This document shows positions 1 through 5,944 of a DNA stretch of 21,624 nt, one piece after another (positions within the stretch are counted from its first letter, which is position 1; each line of letters starts with the position of its first letter). The DNA comes from an uncultured Holophagaceae bacterium (GTDB taxonomy: Bacteria > Acidobacteriota > Holophagae > Holophagales > Holophagaceae), in contig CAIYNT010000007.1 in NCBI GenBank assembly GCA_903927605.1, positions 1 through 21,624 on the forward strand, given 5' to 3'. Below the pieces are notes generated by a model, which saw only the letters and a list, made by a program, of their open reading frames with translations, did not search any database and was not told the DNA's origin. The position numbers and the translations under genes were made by a program.

Positions 1-150
1 CCCCCGGGAGCACGACCAAATAGGCCGGCGCACCGCGCAAGCGGCGAGGGTTGACCCGACCGAGCCGGCGGGTAGGTCGCTTGAGGTGGATGGCGACATC
101 CATCCCAGAGGAATGACGCTCCACGACAGAACCCGGCTTACCGATCCACC
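1..150 (+). ncRNA. rnpB: RNase P RNA, 3' part (5' end outside window)
   Basis: This is the catalytic RNA of RNase P, which matures tRNA 5' ends. Only the last ~150 nt lie in the window. Landmarks matching type A RNase P RNA as I recall it from E. coli: GGAGCACGACCAAATAGG (near 6-25), GGGTAGGTCGCTTGAGG (near 70-87), AGAGGAATGAC (108-118) and the highly conserved CCACGACAGAACCCGGCTTA (121-140), which holds the 3' strand of helix P4. The exact 3' end is estimated from the E. coli ending. The GC hairpin that follows may belong to processing or termination. The open reading frame that runs through it is spurious. Confidence 0.93.
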
Positions 151-291
151 ACGGCCCCCGCAAGGGGGCCGTGCCGGCTCGGAGCCGGGCCCGGCTTACC
201 CTCCGTCTAACGCCGCGCTGTGCGCGGCTCCCGCTTACCTTCGGCTCGCGGAGACGGAGCCTCCCACTACGGCCCCCCCGCAAGGGGGCCG
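151..291 (+). repeat. Cluster of GC-rich hairpins downstream of rnpB
   Basis: No gene lies here. The stretch is packed with inverted repeats: a perfect 9-bp stem with a GCAA loop (151-172), CCGGCTC/GAGCCGG (174-188), CTCCGTCT (201-208) pairing with AGACGGAG (252-259) around GCCGCGC/GCGCGGC (212-228), and a second copy of the first hairpin, CGGCCCCC/GGGGGCCG (270-291). Together with the element at 303-377 nearly all bases between rnpB and the next gene can pair. It may be a 3' processing or termination region of rnpB or a REP-like repeat cluster. It has no T tract of its own. Confidence 0.7.
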
Positions 292-302
292 CGCCAATGT
301 CA

Positions 303-377
303 TCCGGGGGTTCCGCGCTGTGTGCACACCCCCGGGCCCCCCGCGTAAAAGCGCGGCGAAGCCGTGCTTTTACTTTT
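303..377 (+). repeat. Structured intergenic element, copy A (short form)
   Basis: This is a shortened member of a three-copy family in this window. It begins TCCGGGGGTTC and continues directly into GCGCTGTGTGCACACCCCCGGG, with CCCCCGCG after that. It lacks about 40 nt that the other two copies carry between these blocks. Its ends form CCGGGGGT/ACCCCCGG around a GTGTGCACAC palindrome. It is followed at once by the terminator-like hairpin at 345-377. It lies downstream of rnpB on the same strand. Confidence 0.75.
345..377 (+). terminator. Terminator-like hairpin with T tract
   Basis: GTAAAAGCGCGGC (345-357) pairs with GCCGTGCTTTTAC (361-373): 12 Watson-Crick pairs and one G-U, with a GAA loop. 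TTTTCC follows. It could end transcription from rnpB, and it sits about 50 nt ahead of the MFS start. It forms the 3' module of element copy A. Confidence 0.65.
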
Positions 378-424
378 CCTCCTCCCTGAGGGCGAGATGG
401 GCATCCATCTGCGATATTCGGAGG

Positions 425-1579
425 ATGCGCCGCCTCGCCCCTTCCACCGCCGCATTGCTCGTGACGTCCCTCGCCTTCCACGTGGACACGCTCCTCTACT
501 ACCTGCTAGTGCCCCTGCTGCCGCGGTATGCCCGGGACCTGGGGCTGAGTCCCATGAAAGTGGGAATTCTCTTCGGAAGCTATGCGGTGGCCCTCCTGCT
601 GGCGACCTTTCCGGTGGCGATTCTGACGGATCGCTACGGTCGTCGGGCGCCCATGCTCTGGGGGCTGGCCGGCCTCGCGGCGACCACCATGCTCTTCGCA
701 ATGTCGACTCAATACTGGCTGCTGGTAATGGCCCGCTTTCTACAGGGGATCGCGGGTGCGGCCACCTGGCTGCCAGGCATGGCCCTGTTGGCGGACCACT
801 TCCCGTCGGCACACCGGGGGCGGGCCATGGGCACGGCCTTCGCGGCCGCGAACCTAGGGGTGCTTATCGGCCCGCCGCTATCAGGATTTCTCGACCAGCA
901 TGCCGGTCCCTCCGCGCCGTTCCTGTTCGGGGCCGGGCTGGTGGCCCTGGATGCGGCCGGACGTGCCTTCCTCCTTCCTGGCGTTGAACCGGATCGGGGC
1001 CCTCGCCTGCCTTTCCGACAACTGCTGTCAAATTCCGTGATCCGGCTCTTCGCCGGGGCCATGGTTCTCGGGTCGGCGCTCTGGGCCCTGCTCGAATCCA
1101 CCCTGCCGCTGGACCTGGACCGCCGGTTGGCTCTCAGCCCCTACCGGATCGGCCTCTGTTTTGCCGCCGCAGCCCTGACCCATAGCCTTACCTCGCCCCT
1201 GATGGGCCGGCTATCCGACCGCATCGGGCGAGCCAAGGTGCTGCGCATGGGCCTACTGCTCGCCCTGGTCCTGCTGCCTCTGCCGGCCCTGCTTCCTAGG
1301 GCATGGATGGTGGTGCTTGCCATGATGGCGCTGGGGAGCACGGCAAGCCTCATCATGAGCCCCTGCAGCCCGGCGGTGGCGGACCAGGTCGAACGGCAGG
1401 GGAGCCAGAGCTTTGCCTCGGCCTTCTCCATTCTCAATCTGGCCTACTCGGTGGGCATGATGATCGGGCCGCTGGTGGGTGGGGCCCTGGTGCAGGTTCT
1501 GGGCCTCCCCATGGCCCTGGGTCTCTGCGGTCTCGGATTTGGCTCCTACCTGTTCGCCACAAACCGGTTCACCTCTTGA
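425..1579 (+). CDS. MFS transporter (putative drug or metabolite exporter)
   Basis: Encodes a 384-residue protein of the major facilitator superfamily, an inner-membrane secondary transporter. Long hydrophobic segments fill its length, as expected for about twelve helices. The loop between helices 2 and 3 carries the MFS motif DRYGRRA (residues 69-75), and the second half repeats it as GRLSDRIGRAK. Both fit the drug:H+ antiporter-like branch, but the substrate cannot be read from sequence. The frame stays open upstream to 86, but that part runs through rnpB and hairpins, so the ATG at 425 is chosen. GGAGG touches this ATG directly, which is too close for a normal ribosome binding site. An extended -10-like TGCGATATT (410-418) would put transcription start near the ATG, so a leaderless start is possible. 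The 3' end overlaps the convergent methyltransferase by 11 nt. Confidence 0.88.
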   Translation: MRRLAPSTAALLVTSLAFHVDTLLYYLLVPLLPRYARDLGLSPMKVGILFGSYAVALLLATFPVAILTDRYGRRAPMLWGLAGLAATTMLFAMSTQYWLLVMARFLQGIAGAATWLPGMALLADHFPSAHRGRAMGTAFAAANLGVLIGPPLSGFLDQHAGPSAPFLFGAGLVALDAAGRAFLLPGVEPDRGPRLPFRQLLSNSVIRLFAGAMVLGSALWALLESTLPLDLDRRLALSPYRIGLCFAAAALTHSLTSPLMGRLSDRIGRAKVLRMGLLLALVLLPLPALLPRAWMVVLAMMALGSTASLIMSPCSPAVADQVERQGSQSFASAFSILNLAYSVGMMIGPLVGGALVQVLGLPMALGLCGLGFGSYLFATNRFTS

Positions 1580-2285
1580 TCGCCCGATAGATCCAGCGCT
1601 CAGCCTCTTCAGCCCAGGGACGGCCATCCAGTCCGCCATAGGCCTGGGACACCTCGAACCCAGCCTGGTGCAGACAGGCTCGGACTTCGGCATCCCTGGG
1701 GATCCAGATGTCGTGGCAGAAGGCCTCCCCAAGGCAGACGCGCTCGGTGAGGATACGGCGACCATCCGGGCTCCATCGGGCCCTCTCCTGGTAGCCCTCA
1801 TCCACGAACTCCAGCCAATCTCCATCAACCCCGGTCACGGCCGATTGGAGAAAAGTCCGGCCCGCCAGGTCCAGCAGCAATACTCCCCCCGGGCGCAGCA
1901 CTCGCGCGAACTCCACGATCTGCTGCAGGTTCTCCATATCGGTGGCGAAGTAGCCCCAACTGGTATAGGCGCAGAACACGCCGTCGGCACAGGCGGGGCG
2001 GAAGGGCAGGGCCCGGAGATCCAGGCGTACAAGGAGTGCAGCGTGGTCGGTGCGGTGCTTCACCAGGTTGAGCGGACTCAGGTCCCCGCCGATGATGTCC
2101 AGACCTCGGGCGCGCAGATGGGGATTCAGCCGCCCCCAGCCGCAGGGAAGATCCAGCACCAGGCTGCCTGCCGGAAGGTCCAGCAACGTCGCCAAGGCAG
2201 GGCCTTCCACGGCTGCATCTGCTGCCTTGTCCGCATAGATGGTGAAGTAGGCGGGATGGTCGAAATCCCGGAGGAACCAGTCCAT
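1569..2285 (-). CDS. Class I SAM-dependent methyltransferase
   Basis: Encodes 238 residues with the Rossmann-like methyltransferase fold of the Methyltransf_11/25 type. The SAM-binding glycine motif is VLDLPCGWG (residues 43-51), the acidic residue ending strand 2 is in GGDLS (D68), and RVLRPGGVLLLDL is the usual post-motif strand. The acceptor is unknown. The N-terminal MDWFLRDFDHPAYF, ahead of the first motif, is typical of small cytoplasmic methyltransferases of this group. The start is set at this Met because upstream codons run into the repeat element at 2319-2432. No good ribosome binding site is visible. The gene lies downstream of the tautomerase-like gene on the same strand but is separated from it by a terminator-like hairpin, so it is probably a separate transcript. 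Confidence 0.85.
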   Translation of the reverse strand: MDWFLRDFDHPAYFTIYADKAADAAVEGPALATLLDLPAGSLVLDLPCGWGRLNPHLRARGLDIIGGDLSPLNLVKHRTDHAALLVRLDLRALPFRPACADGVFCAYTSWGYFATDMENLQQIVEFARVLRPGGVLLLDLAGRTFLQSAVTGVDGDWLEFVDEGYQERARWSPDGRRILTERVCLGEAFCHDIWIPRDAEVRACLHQAGFEVSQAYGGLDGRPWAEEAERWIYRAIKR

Positions 2286-2318
2286 GGGTTGAGTGTGGCA
2301 GGAGCTTAGGATCGAGAG

Positions 2319-2351
2319 AAAAGCAGAGGAACGGCCCAACTGGTCCTCTGC
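2319..2351 (-). terminator. Terminator-like hairpin with T tract
   Basis: Read on the minus strand, GCAGAGGA (2351-2344) pairs with TCCTCTGC (2330-2323) across a 13-nt loop and is followed by TTTT (2322-2319). It is the 3' module of element copy B and would end transcription of the gene at 2433-2981 before the methyltransferase start. Confidence 0.6.
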
Positions 2352-2432
2352 GCGGGGGTCCCGGGGGTATGCGCACAGCACGCCTTTAGATCCTCGCAAC
2401 GCATGCGTTGCGAGGGGAACCCCCGGAGAGCA
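2319..2432 (-). repeat. Structured intergenic element, copy B
   Basis: Read on the minus strand, it starts directly after the TAG of the upstream gene with TGCTC, then TCCGGGGGTTCCC. A perfect 22-nt palindrome follows (half-site CTCGCAACGCA), then GGATCTAAAGG, GCGTGCTGTGCGC, ATACCCCCGGGACCCCCGCG and the terminator-like hairpin. Over about 75 nt it matches copy C at roughly nine positions in ten. CCGGGGGT and ACCCCCGG form outer inverted repeats. No coding potential is seen. Confidence 0.85.
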
Positions 2433-2981
2433 CTAACCCTCGTCGCTCTCGGCCTTGACGAGCTTCACCGCCGGCGCGGACTGGGGCGTGTTTGCGATGC
2501 CCTTCCAGACATACCGCGTACCGCGCTTCTGCCCGTTCTTGACGATGAGTTTGGTCTCTTCCAATTCGGTGAACAGCCGGCGAAGCGTGGATGGGGCCCA
2601 GTCGCAATCCTTGAGATCCAGGGCGACCTGAGCCTCGAAGCTGCTGAGGGAGCCCTTATCCTGCAGCGCTCGCGAGAGCTGTTTCTTCAGGTCTTCAAGC
2701 TCCGGTTTGGAACGACGGGCCTTGGTCTTGAAGGCCGGGCTGGGTTCCTGAGCGGGGGTTTTCACCTTTGGCTCAGGGATAACCGGGACAGGGGTTGGGG
2801 CATCCGCCTGGGCCTGGACAAGCATTCCATCCACATAGATATCACCTCGCTCAGGCTGGAAAAGCACGACCACGGATCCGGGGGCAATGCCTTCATGCTG
2901 CAGAGCGGTGATGACGCGTTCCCCGATTCGGGTTTTCTGATCAGAGGAGAGATGGGAGGATTCAATAATGATGACGGCCAT
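2433..2981 (-). CDS. Hypothetical protein: tautomerase-like N-terminus, winged-helix-like C-terminus
   Basis: Encodes 182 residues that I do not recognise as a named family. Residues 1-57 (MAVIIIESSHLSSDQKTRI..., VVVLFQPERGDIYVDGML) have the strand-helix-strand pattern and spacing of 4-oxalocrotonate tautomerase subunits. The catalytic Pro just after the initiator Met is replaced by Ala, so this reaction is unlikely. A Pro/Lys-rich linker (about 58-90) joins it to a region (about 92-170: LKKQLSRALQDKGSLSSFEAQV..., TLRRLFTELEETKLIVKNG, GTRYVWKG) that looks like a winged helix-turn-helix with a basic wing. A DNA-binding or regulatory role is inference. The start has GGAG five bases upstream. 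The gene is divergent from fur over 103 nt holding two inverted repeats, and a terminator-like hairpin follows its stop. Confidence 0.8.
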   Translation of the reverse strand: MAVIIIESSHLSSDQKTRIGERVITALQHEGIAPGSVVVLFQPERGDIYVDGMLVQAQADAPTPVPVIPEPKVKTPAQEPSPAFKTKARRSKPELEDLKKQLSRALQDKGSLSSFEAQVALDLKDCDWAPSTLRRLFTELEETKLIVKNGQKRGTRYVWKGIANTPQSAPAVKLVKAESDEG

Positions 2982-3008
2982 GGGTGCTCCATTATGTTTA
3001 CGGAACTA

Positions 3009-3061
3009 TTACAATATCTCTGGGGTCTATATTTGTAAAATGCGAATTCTGAAACAATTCG
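3009..3061. promoter_or_regulatory. Candidate Fur/PerR-type operators between divergent genes
   Basis: There are two inverted repeats. TTACAATAT (3009-3017) faces ATATTTGTAA (3029-3038) and covers both promoter hexamers of the minus-strand gene. CGAATT N7 AATTCG (3043-3061) lies nearer the fur start. Both are AT-rich islands in GC-rich surroundings and are of the size Fur-family dimers bind. Binding by the adjacent regulator is inference. Confidence 0.5.
3011..3039 (-). promoter_or_regulatory. Sigma70-type promoter for the tautomerase-like gene
   Basis: On the minus strand, TTTACA (3039-3034) and TATTGT (3016-3011) are separated by 17 nt. This is a good -35/-10 pair, giving a start near 3004, about 22 nt before the ATG at 2981. 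Confidence 0.6.
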
Positions 3062-3084
3062 TGTAGACTTCCGCCGAGGACCCC

Positions 3085-3585
3085 ATGCGCAAGCCAAAAA
3101 TCGAGCGGCCCGAAGAACAACAACGCTTTGAGACCTTTCTGCGGTCCCGTCAGTTGAAGCTGACCGGTGAGCGTCTGGAACTGGTCGAGGAGGTCTTCGG
3201 TCAGCCCCACCACTTCGACGCCGACCAGCTGCACATGGCGTTGAAGCAGAAGGGGAAGGCCATCAGCCGGGCCACCGTTTACCGGACCCTGGATCTGCTC
3301 GTACAATGTGGGCTGGTCCGGAAGAGCAGCTTCGGCGACCAGCACGCGCACTATGAAGCGGTGCGGAGCAATGAGCACCACGACCACCTCATCTGCCTGA
3401 ACTGCGATGCCATCATCGAGTTCTTCCGGCCGGACCTGGAGGCGCTCCAGGAGCAGATCTGTCGCGAATTCGCCTTCCGGCCCATGCACCACAGCCACCA
3501 GATCTTCGGGCTGTGCAAGGCCTGCCAGGCCAAGACCACCGACGACACCGTCCTCGCCCACCGGCTGAGCCAATTAAGTACCTGA
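3085..3585 (+). CDS. Fur-family metal-responsive transcriptional repressor
   Basis: Encodes 166 residues of the ferric uptake regulator family. The N-terminal winged helix spans about residues 10-90, with the recognition helix in AISRATVYRTLDLL (59-72). The dimerisation/metal domain has HHDHLICLNC (98-107), which is close to E. coli Fur. The C-terminus has one CxxC (CKAC, 144-147) where PerR and Zur-like members usually have two paired CxxC motifs. Cys104 and Cys107 probably complete the structural zinc site. The sequence suggests Fur (iron) rather than Zur, but PerR is not excluded. GAGGA lies five bases before the ATG. Operator-like repeats lie just upstream, so autoregulation is plausible, and a feo operon for it to control is 5 kb away. 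The stop abuts element copy C. Confidence 0.9.
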   Translation: MRKPKIERPEEQQRFETFLRSRQLKLTGERLELVEEVFGQPHHFDADQLHMALKQKGKAISRATVYRTLDLLVQCGLVRKSSFGDQHAHYEAVRSNEHHDHLICLNCDAIIEFFRPDLEALQEQICREFAFRPMHHSHQIFGLCKACQAKTTDDTVLAHRLSQLST

Positions 3586-3697
3586 TGCACTCCGGGGGTT
3601 TCCCTCGCAACGCATGCGTTGCAAGGATCTAAGGGCGCGCTGCGCGCATACCTCCAGACCCCCTCGTAGAGCCAGGCAGAGCCGGGCTCTGCTTTCC
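3586..3697 (+). repeat. Structured intergenic element, copy C
   Basis: It starts immediately after the TGA of fur with TGCAC, then TCCGGGGGTTTCCC, an almost perfect palindrome (CTCGCAACGCA with TGCGTTGCAAG), GGATCTAAGGG, the palindrome GCGCGCTGCGCGC, ATACCTCCAGACCCCC and a terminal hairpin. It matches copy B at roughly nine in ten positions over about 75 nt, and the match extends back to the stop codon. No coding potential is seen. Confidence 0.85.
3676..3695 (+). terminator. Terminator-like hairpin after fur
   Basis: GCAGAGC (3676-3682) pairs with GCTCTGC (3686-3692) across a CGG loop, followed by TTTCC. The T tract is short. It is the 3' module of element copy C. Confidence 0.55.
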
Positions 3698-3747
3698 TGC
3701 CGCCCACAGCCCCTGGCCTACAGCCCTGCGAGGCGCTAGCCTTTCCC

Positions 3748-4815
3748 ATGGCTAAACTGACGATCCAGGACCTCCAACGCCTTCCCAAGACGGACCTGCA
3801 CGTCCATCTCGACGGTAGCCTCCGTATCCCGACCATTCTCGATCTGGCCGAGCAACAGAAGGTGAAGTTGCCTGCTGACTCTGTCGAGGGACTGCGACCT
3901 TTTGTGGAGGTGGGGGACGACTGCAAGTCGCTGGTGGAGTACCTGCGGGCCTTCGACGTCACCCTTTCCGTCATGCAGACCTACGAGAGCCTCGTCCGCA
4001 CGGCCTTCGAGCTGGCCGAAGACGCGGCTGAAGAAAACGTCCGCTACCTGGAGGTGCGTTACAGTCCCATCCTCCACCAGCAGAAGGGCCTGACGCTCCA
4101 CGCCATCGTCCAGGCCGTGCTGGAGGGCCTGGCCCAGGCCGAGCGCAAGTACAACATCAAGACCGGCGTGATCCTCTGCGGCATGCGCCACATCTCACCA
4201 GATATTTCGCTGCGCCTGGCGGATCTGACGGTGGCTTTCAAGAACAAGGGCGTGGTGGGTTTCGACCTGGCGGGTGCCGAGGAGAACTTTCCGGCCAAGC
4301 GCCACAAGGATGCCTTCGGTCGCGTGCTCCAGAACAACATCAACTGCACCCTTCATGCAGGCGAGGCCTACGGTCCCGAAAGCATCCACCAGGCCATCCA
4401 CCTCTGCGGCGCCCACCGCATCGGTCACGGTGTCCGGCTCATCGAGGATGGGGACCTGCTGAACTACGTGAACGACCATCGCATTCCGCTGGAATGCTGC
4501 CCATCAAGCAACGTGCAGACCAAGGCCGTGAAGAAGATGGCCGACCATCCCATCCGCCTGTTCTACGATCTGGGCCTGCGCGTCACCGTCAACACGGACA
4601 ATCGCATGGTGACGGGCACCACCGTGAGCCGCGAGTTCCAGGTCATCCACGAGGAGCTTGGCTTCAGCCTCGAAGAAATCAAGGACGTCATCATCATGGG
4701 CTTCAAGAGCGCCTTCCTGCCCTATGCGCTCAAACGCGCCCTGTTGGCGGAGGTGGTGCATGAACTGAAGGCCTTCAAGCCTGGCAGCCTGGAGAGTAAA
4801 AAGGAGCACCTCTGA
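3748..4815 (+). CDS. add: Adenosine deaminase
   Basis: Encodes 355 residues, the usual length for adenosine deaminase, a cytoplasmic zinc enzyme that converts adenosine or deoxyadenosine to inosine or deoxyinosine in purine salvage. Visible motifs of the metal-dependent amidohydrolase barrel are KTDLHVHLDGSLR (zinc ligands H18 and H20), HAGE (H203, catalytic E206), RIGHG (H227), PLECCPSSN and VTVNTDN (D284). These are the full adenosine deaminase set; related adenine deaminases share much of it, so exact base preference is inferred. The start is followed closely by the first zinc motif. The ribosome binding site is weak (GAGG about 14 nt upstream). nrnA follows after 26 nt that form a hairpin, so the two may be co-transcribed. 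Confidence 0.93.
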   Translation: MAKLTIQDLQRLPKTDLHVHLDGSLRIPTILDLAEQQKVKLPADSVEGLRPFVEVGDDCKSLVEYLRAFDVTLSVMQTYESLVRTAFELAEDAAEENVRYLEVRYSPILHQQKGLTLHAIVQAVLEGLAQAERKYNIKTGVILCGMRHISPDISLRLADLTVAFKNKGVVGFDLAGAEENFPAKRHKDAFGRVLQNNINCTLHAGEAYGPESIHQAIHLCGAHRIGHGVRLIEDGDLLNYVNDHRIPLECCPSSNVQTKAVKKMADHPIRLFYDLGLRVTVNTDNRMVTGTTVSREFQVIHEELGFSLEEIKDVIIMGFKSAFLPYALKRALLAEVVHELKAFKPGSLESKKEHL

Positions 4816-4816
4816 T

Positions 4817-4839
4817 ATCCTGACTGCCGAGGTCAGGAT
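4817..4839 (+). promoter_or_regulatory. Hairpin covering the nrnA ribosome binding site
   Basis: ATCCTGAC (4817-4824) pairs perfectly with GTCAGGAT (4832-4839) over a 7-nt loop. It begins just after the add stop and ends three bases before the nrnA ATG, so the AGGA and GAGGT upstream of that ATG lie within it. No T tract follows. Translational coupling or start-site occlusion is more likely than termination. Confidence 0.5.
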
Positions 4840-4841
4840 TC

Positions 4842-5837
4842 ATGCTGGATCGTTTTTCCGCCTTTCTAGAGCGCCACAACAGGATTCTTCTCACCACCCA
4901 CGAGAATCCCGATGGGGATGGGGTGGGGGCTTCTATTGCCTTGGCAGCCCATCTCAAGTCCAGCGGGAAAGAAGCGCGGATCGTGGTGACGCCTGGGCTA
5001 CCCGAGAACCTGCGGTTCCTGGACCCTGAAGGCTGGATCGAGGCCTTCGAGCCCGAAGGTGCCCACCTTGATCTTGCTGGCTGGCCGGATGCCTGGCTGC
5101 TCATCGATGCCTCCGAACCCCATCGCATGGGTGCCCTGTTTCCGGTCTATGAAGCCACCCAGGCGGAGCGCGCCTGTCTCGATCATCACCTCAAGGATGC
5201 GCCCAAGGGCTTTGACGCCGAGTTCACGGATCCCACCGCGAGCGCCAGCACCGAGCTGATCTATGACCTGGTGCGGCCTCGCATCGGGTGCGATTTGCCG
5301 CCGGTGATGGCACAGGCCATCTACGCCGGGCTGGTGAGCGACACCGGCAACTTCCGGCACTCCAACAGCACGCCGAAGATCCACCATGCCGCGGCGGACC
5401 TCATCGCCCAGGGAGTGCATCCAGCCCGAACCTTCAATGCCCTTTACCAGACGGCCACGCCGGTCAAGCTCAGGCTCTTCGGCCGGGCCATGGGCGGGCT
5501 CCAGCTGCGGGGCGACGGACGCTTTGCTTATGTCTCCGTGACCAGGGCGGATCTTGCGGCCTGTGGGGCCACCCATGAGGACCTGGACGAACTGGTAGAA
5601 GAGCCCCGCAAGCTGAAGGGGGTCGAGGTGGCCGCGCTGTTTTCCGAAACCGCTGACGGTCGGGCGAAGGTCAGCCTGCGCTCCCGGGAGCGGGTCGACG
5701 TGAACGCGGTGTGCCGTCAGTTCGGGGGTGGGGGTCATCGCCTGGCCTCCGGCGCCAAGGTGGCCCAACCCTTGGAGGCCTTCATCTTCCAGGTGGAAGC
5801 CGCGGTCATGGCTCAGATCAGATTGGATATTGTCTAA
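4842..5837 (+). CDS. nrnA: DHH-family bifunctional oligoribonuclease / pAp phosphatase (NrnA-like)
   Basis: Encodes 331 residues. NrnA proteins degrade short oligoribonucleotides (nanoRNA, also pGpG) to mononucleotides and dephosphorylate 3'-phosphoadenosine 5'-phosphate. The DHH domain carries NPDGDGVGAS (D24, D26), DASEPHR (D89), the signature DHH (D114-H116) and SDTGNFRHS. The C-terminal DHHA1 substrate-binding domain ends with FGGGGHRLASG (H299). All metal-binding motifs are intact and the length is normal. It follows add on the same strand with a hairpin over its ribosome binding site. No Orn-type exonuclease gene is seen in the window. The pathway link with add is nucleotide recycling, which is inference. 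Confidence 0.92.
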   Translation: MLDRFSAFLERHNRILLTTHENPDGDGVGASIALAAHLKSSGKEARIVVTPGLPENLRFLDPEGWIEAFEPEGAHLDLAGWPDAWLLIDASEPHRMGALFPVYEATQAERACLDHHLKDAPKGFDAEFTDPTASASTELIYDLVRPRIGCDLPPVMAQAIYAGLVSDTGNFRHSNSTPKIHHAAADLIAQGVHPARTFNALYQTATPVKLRLFGRAMGGLQLRGDGRFAYVSVTRADLAACGATHEDLDELVEEPRKLKGVEVAALFSETADGRAKVSLRSRERVDVNAVCRQFGGGGHRLASGAKVAQPLEAFIFQVEAAVMAQIRLDIV

Positions 5838-5892
5838 ATTTTTTAATAGACACAATGGGATTGCCGAGACGGAATCCTGAAGTCAGACTTCA
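5829..5892 (+). other. Two small inverted repeats between nrnA and ribA
   Basis: ATTGTCTA (5829-5836, overlapping the nrnA stop) faces TAGACACAAT (5847-5856) around an A/T-rich loop, and TGAAGT faces ACTTCA across three bases (5878-5892). The T run is in the loop, so this is not a standard terminator. I see no conserved FMN riboswitch pieces in the 107 nt ahead of ribA. Confidence 0.35.
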
Positions 5893-5944
5893 TACTCTCC
5901 TGAGCGGCATCCAAAGAGATGGCCGCCACCATAGCCGGAACCCC

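Noticed and set aside
86..424. N-terminal extension of the MFS transporter
   Set aside because: The frame is open, but the sequence is the RNase P RNA 3' end and hairpin repeats, and the translation is proline/arginine junk before the first membrane helix.
5838..5944. FMN riboswitch ahead of ribA
   Set aside because: The gap is only 107 nt, and I find none of the conserved RFN-element blocks. Only two small unrelated dyads are present.
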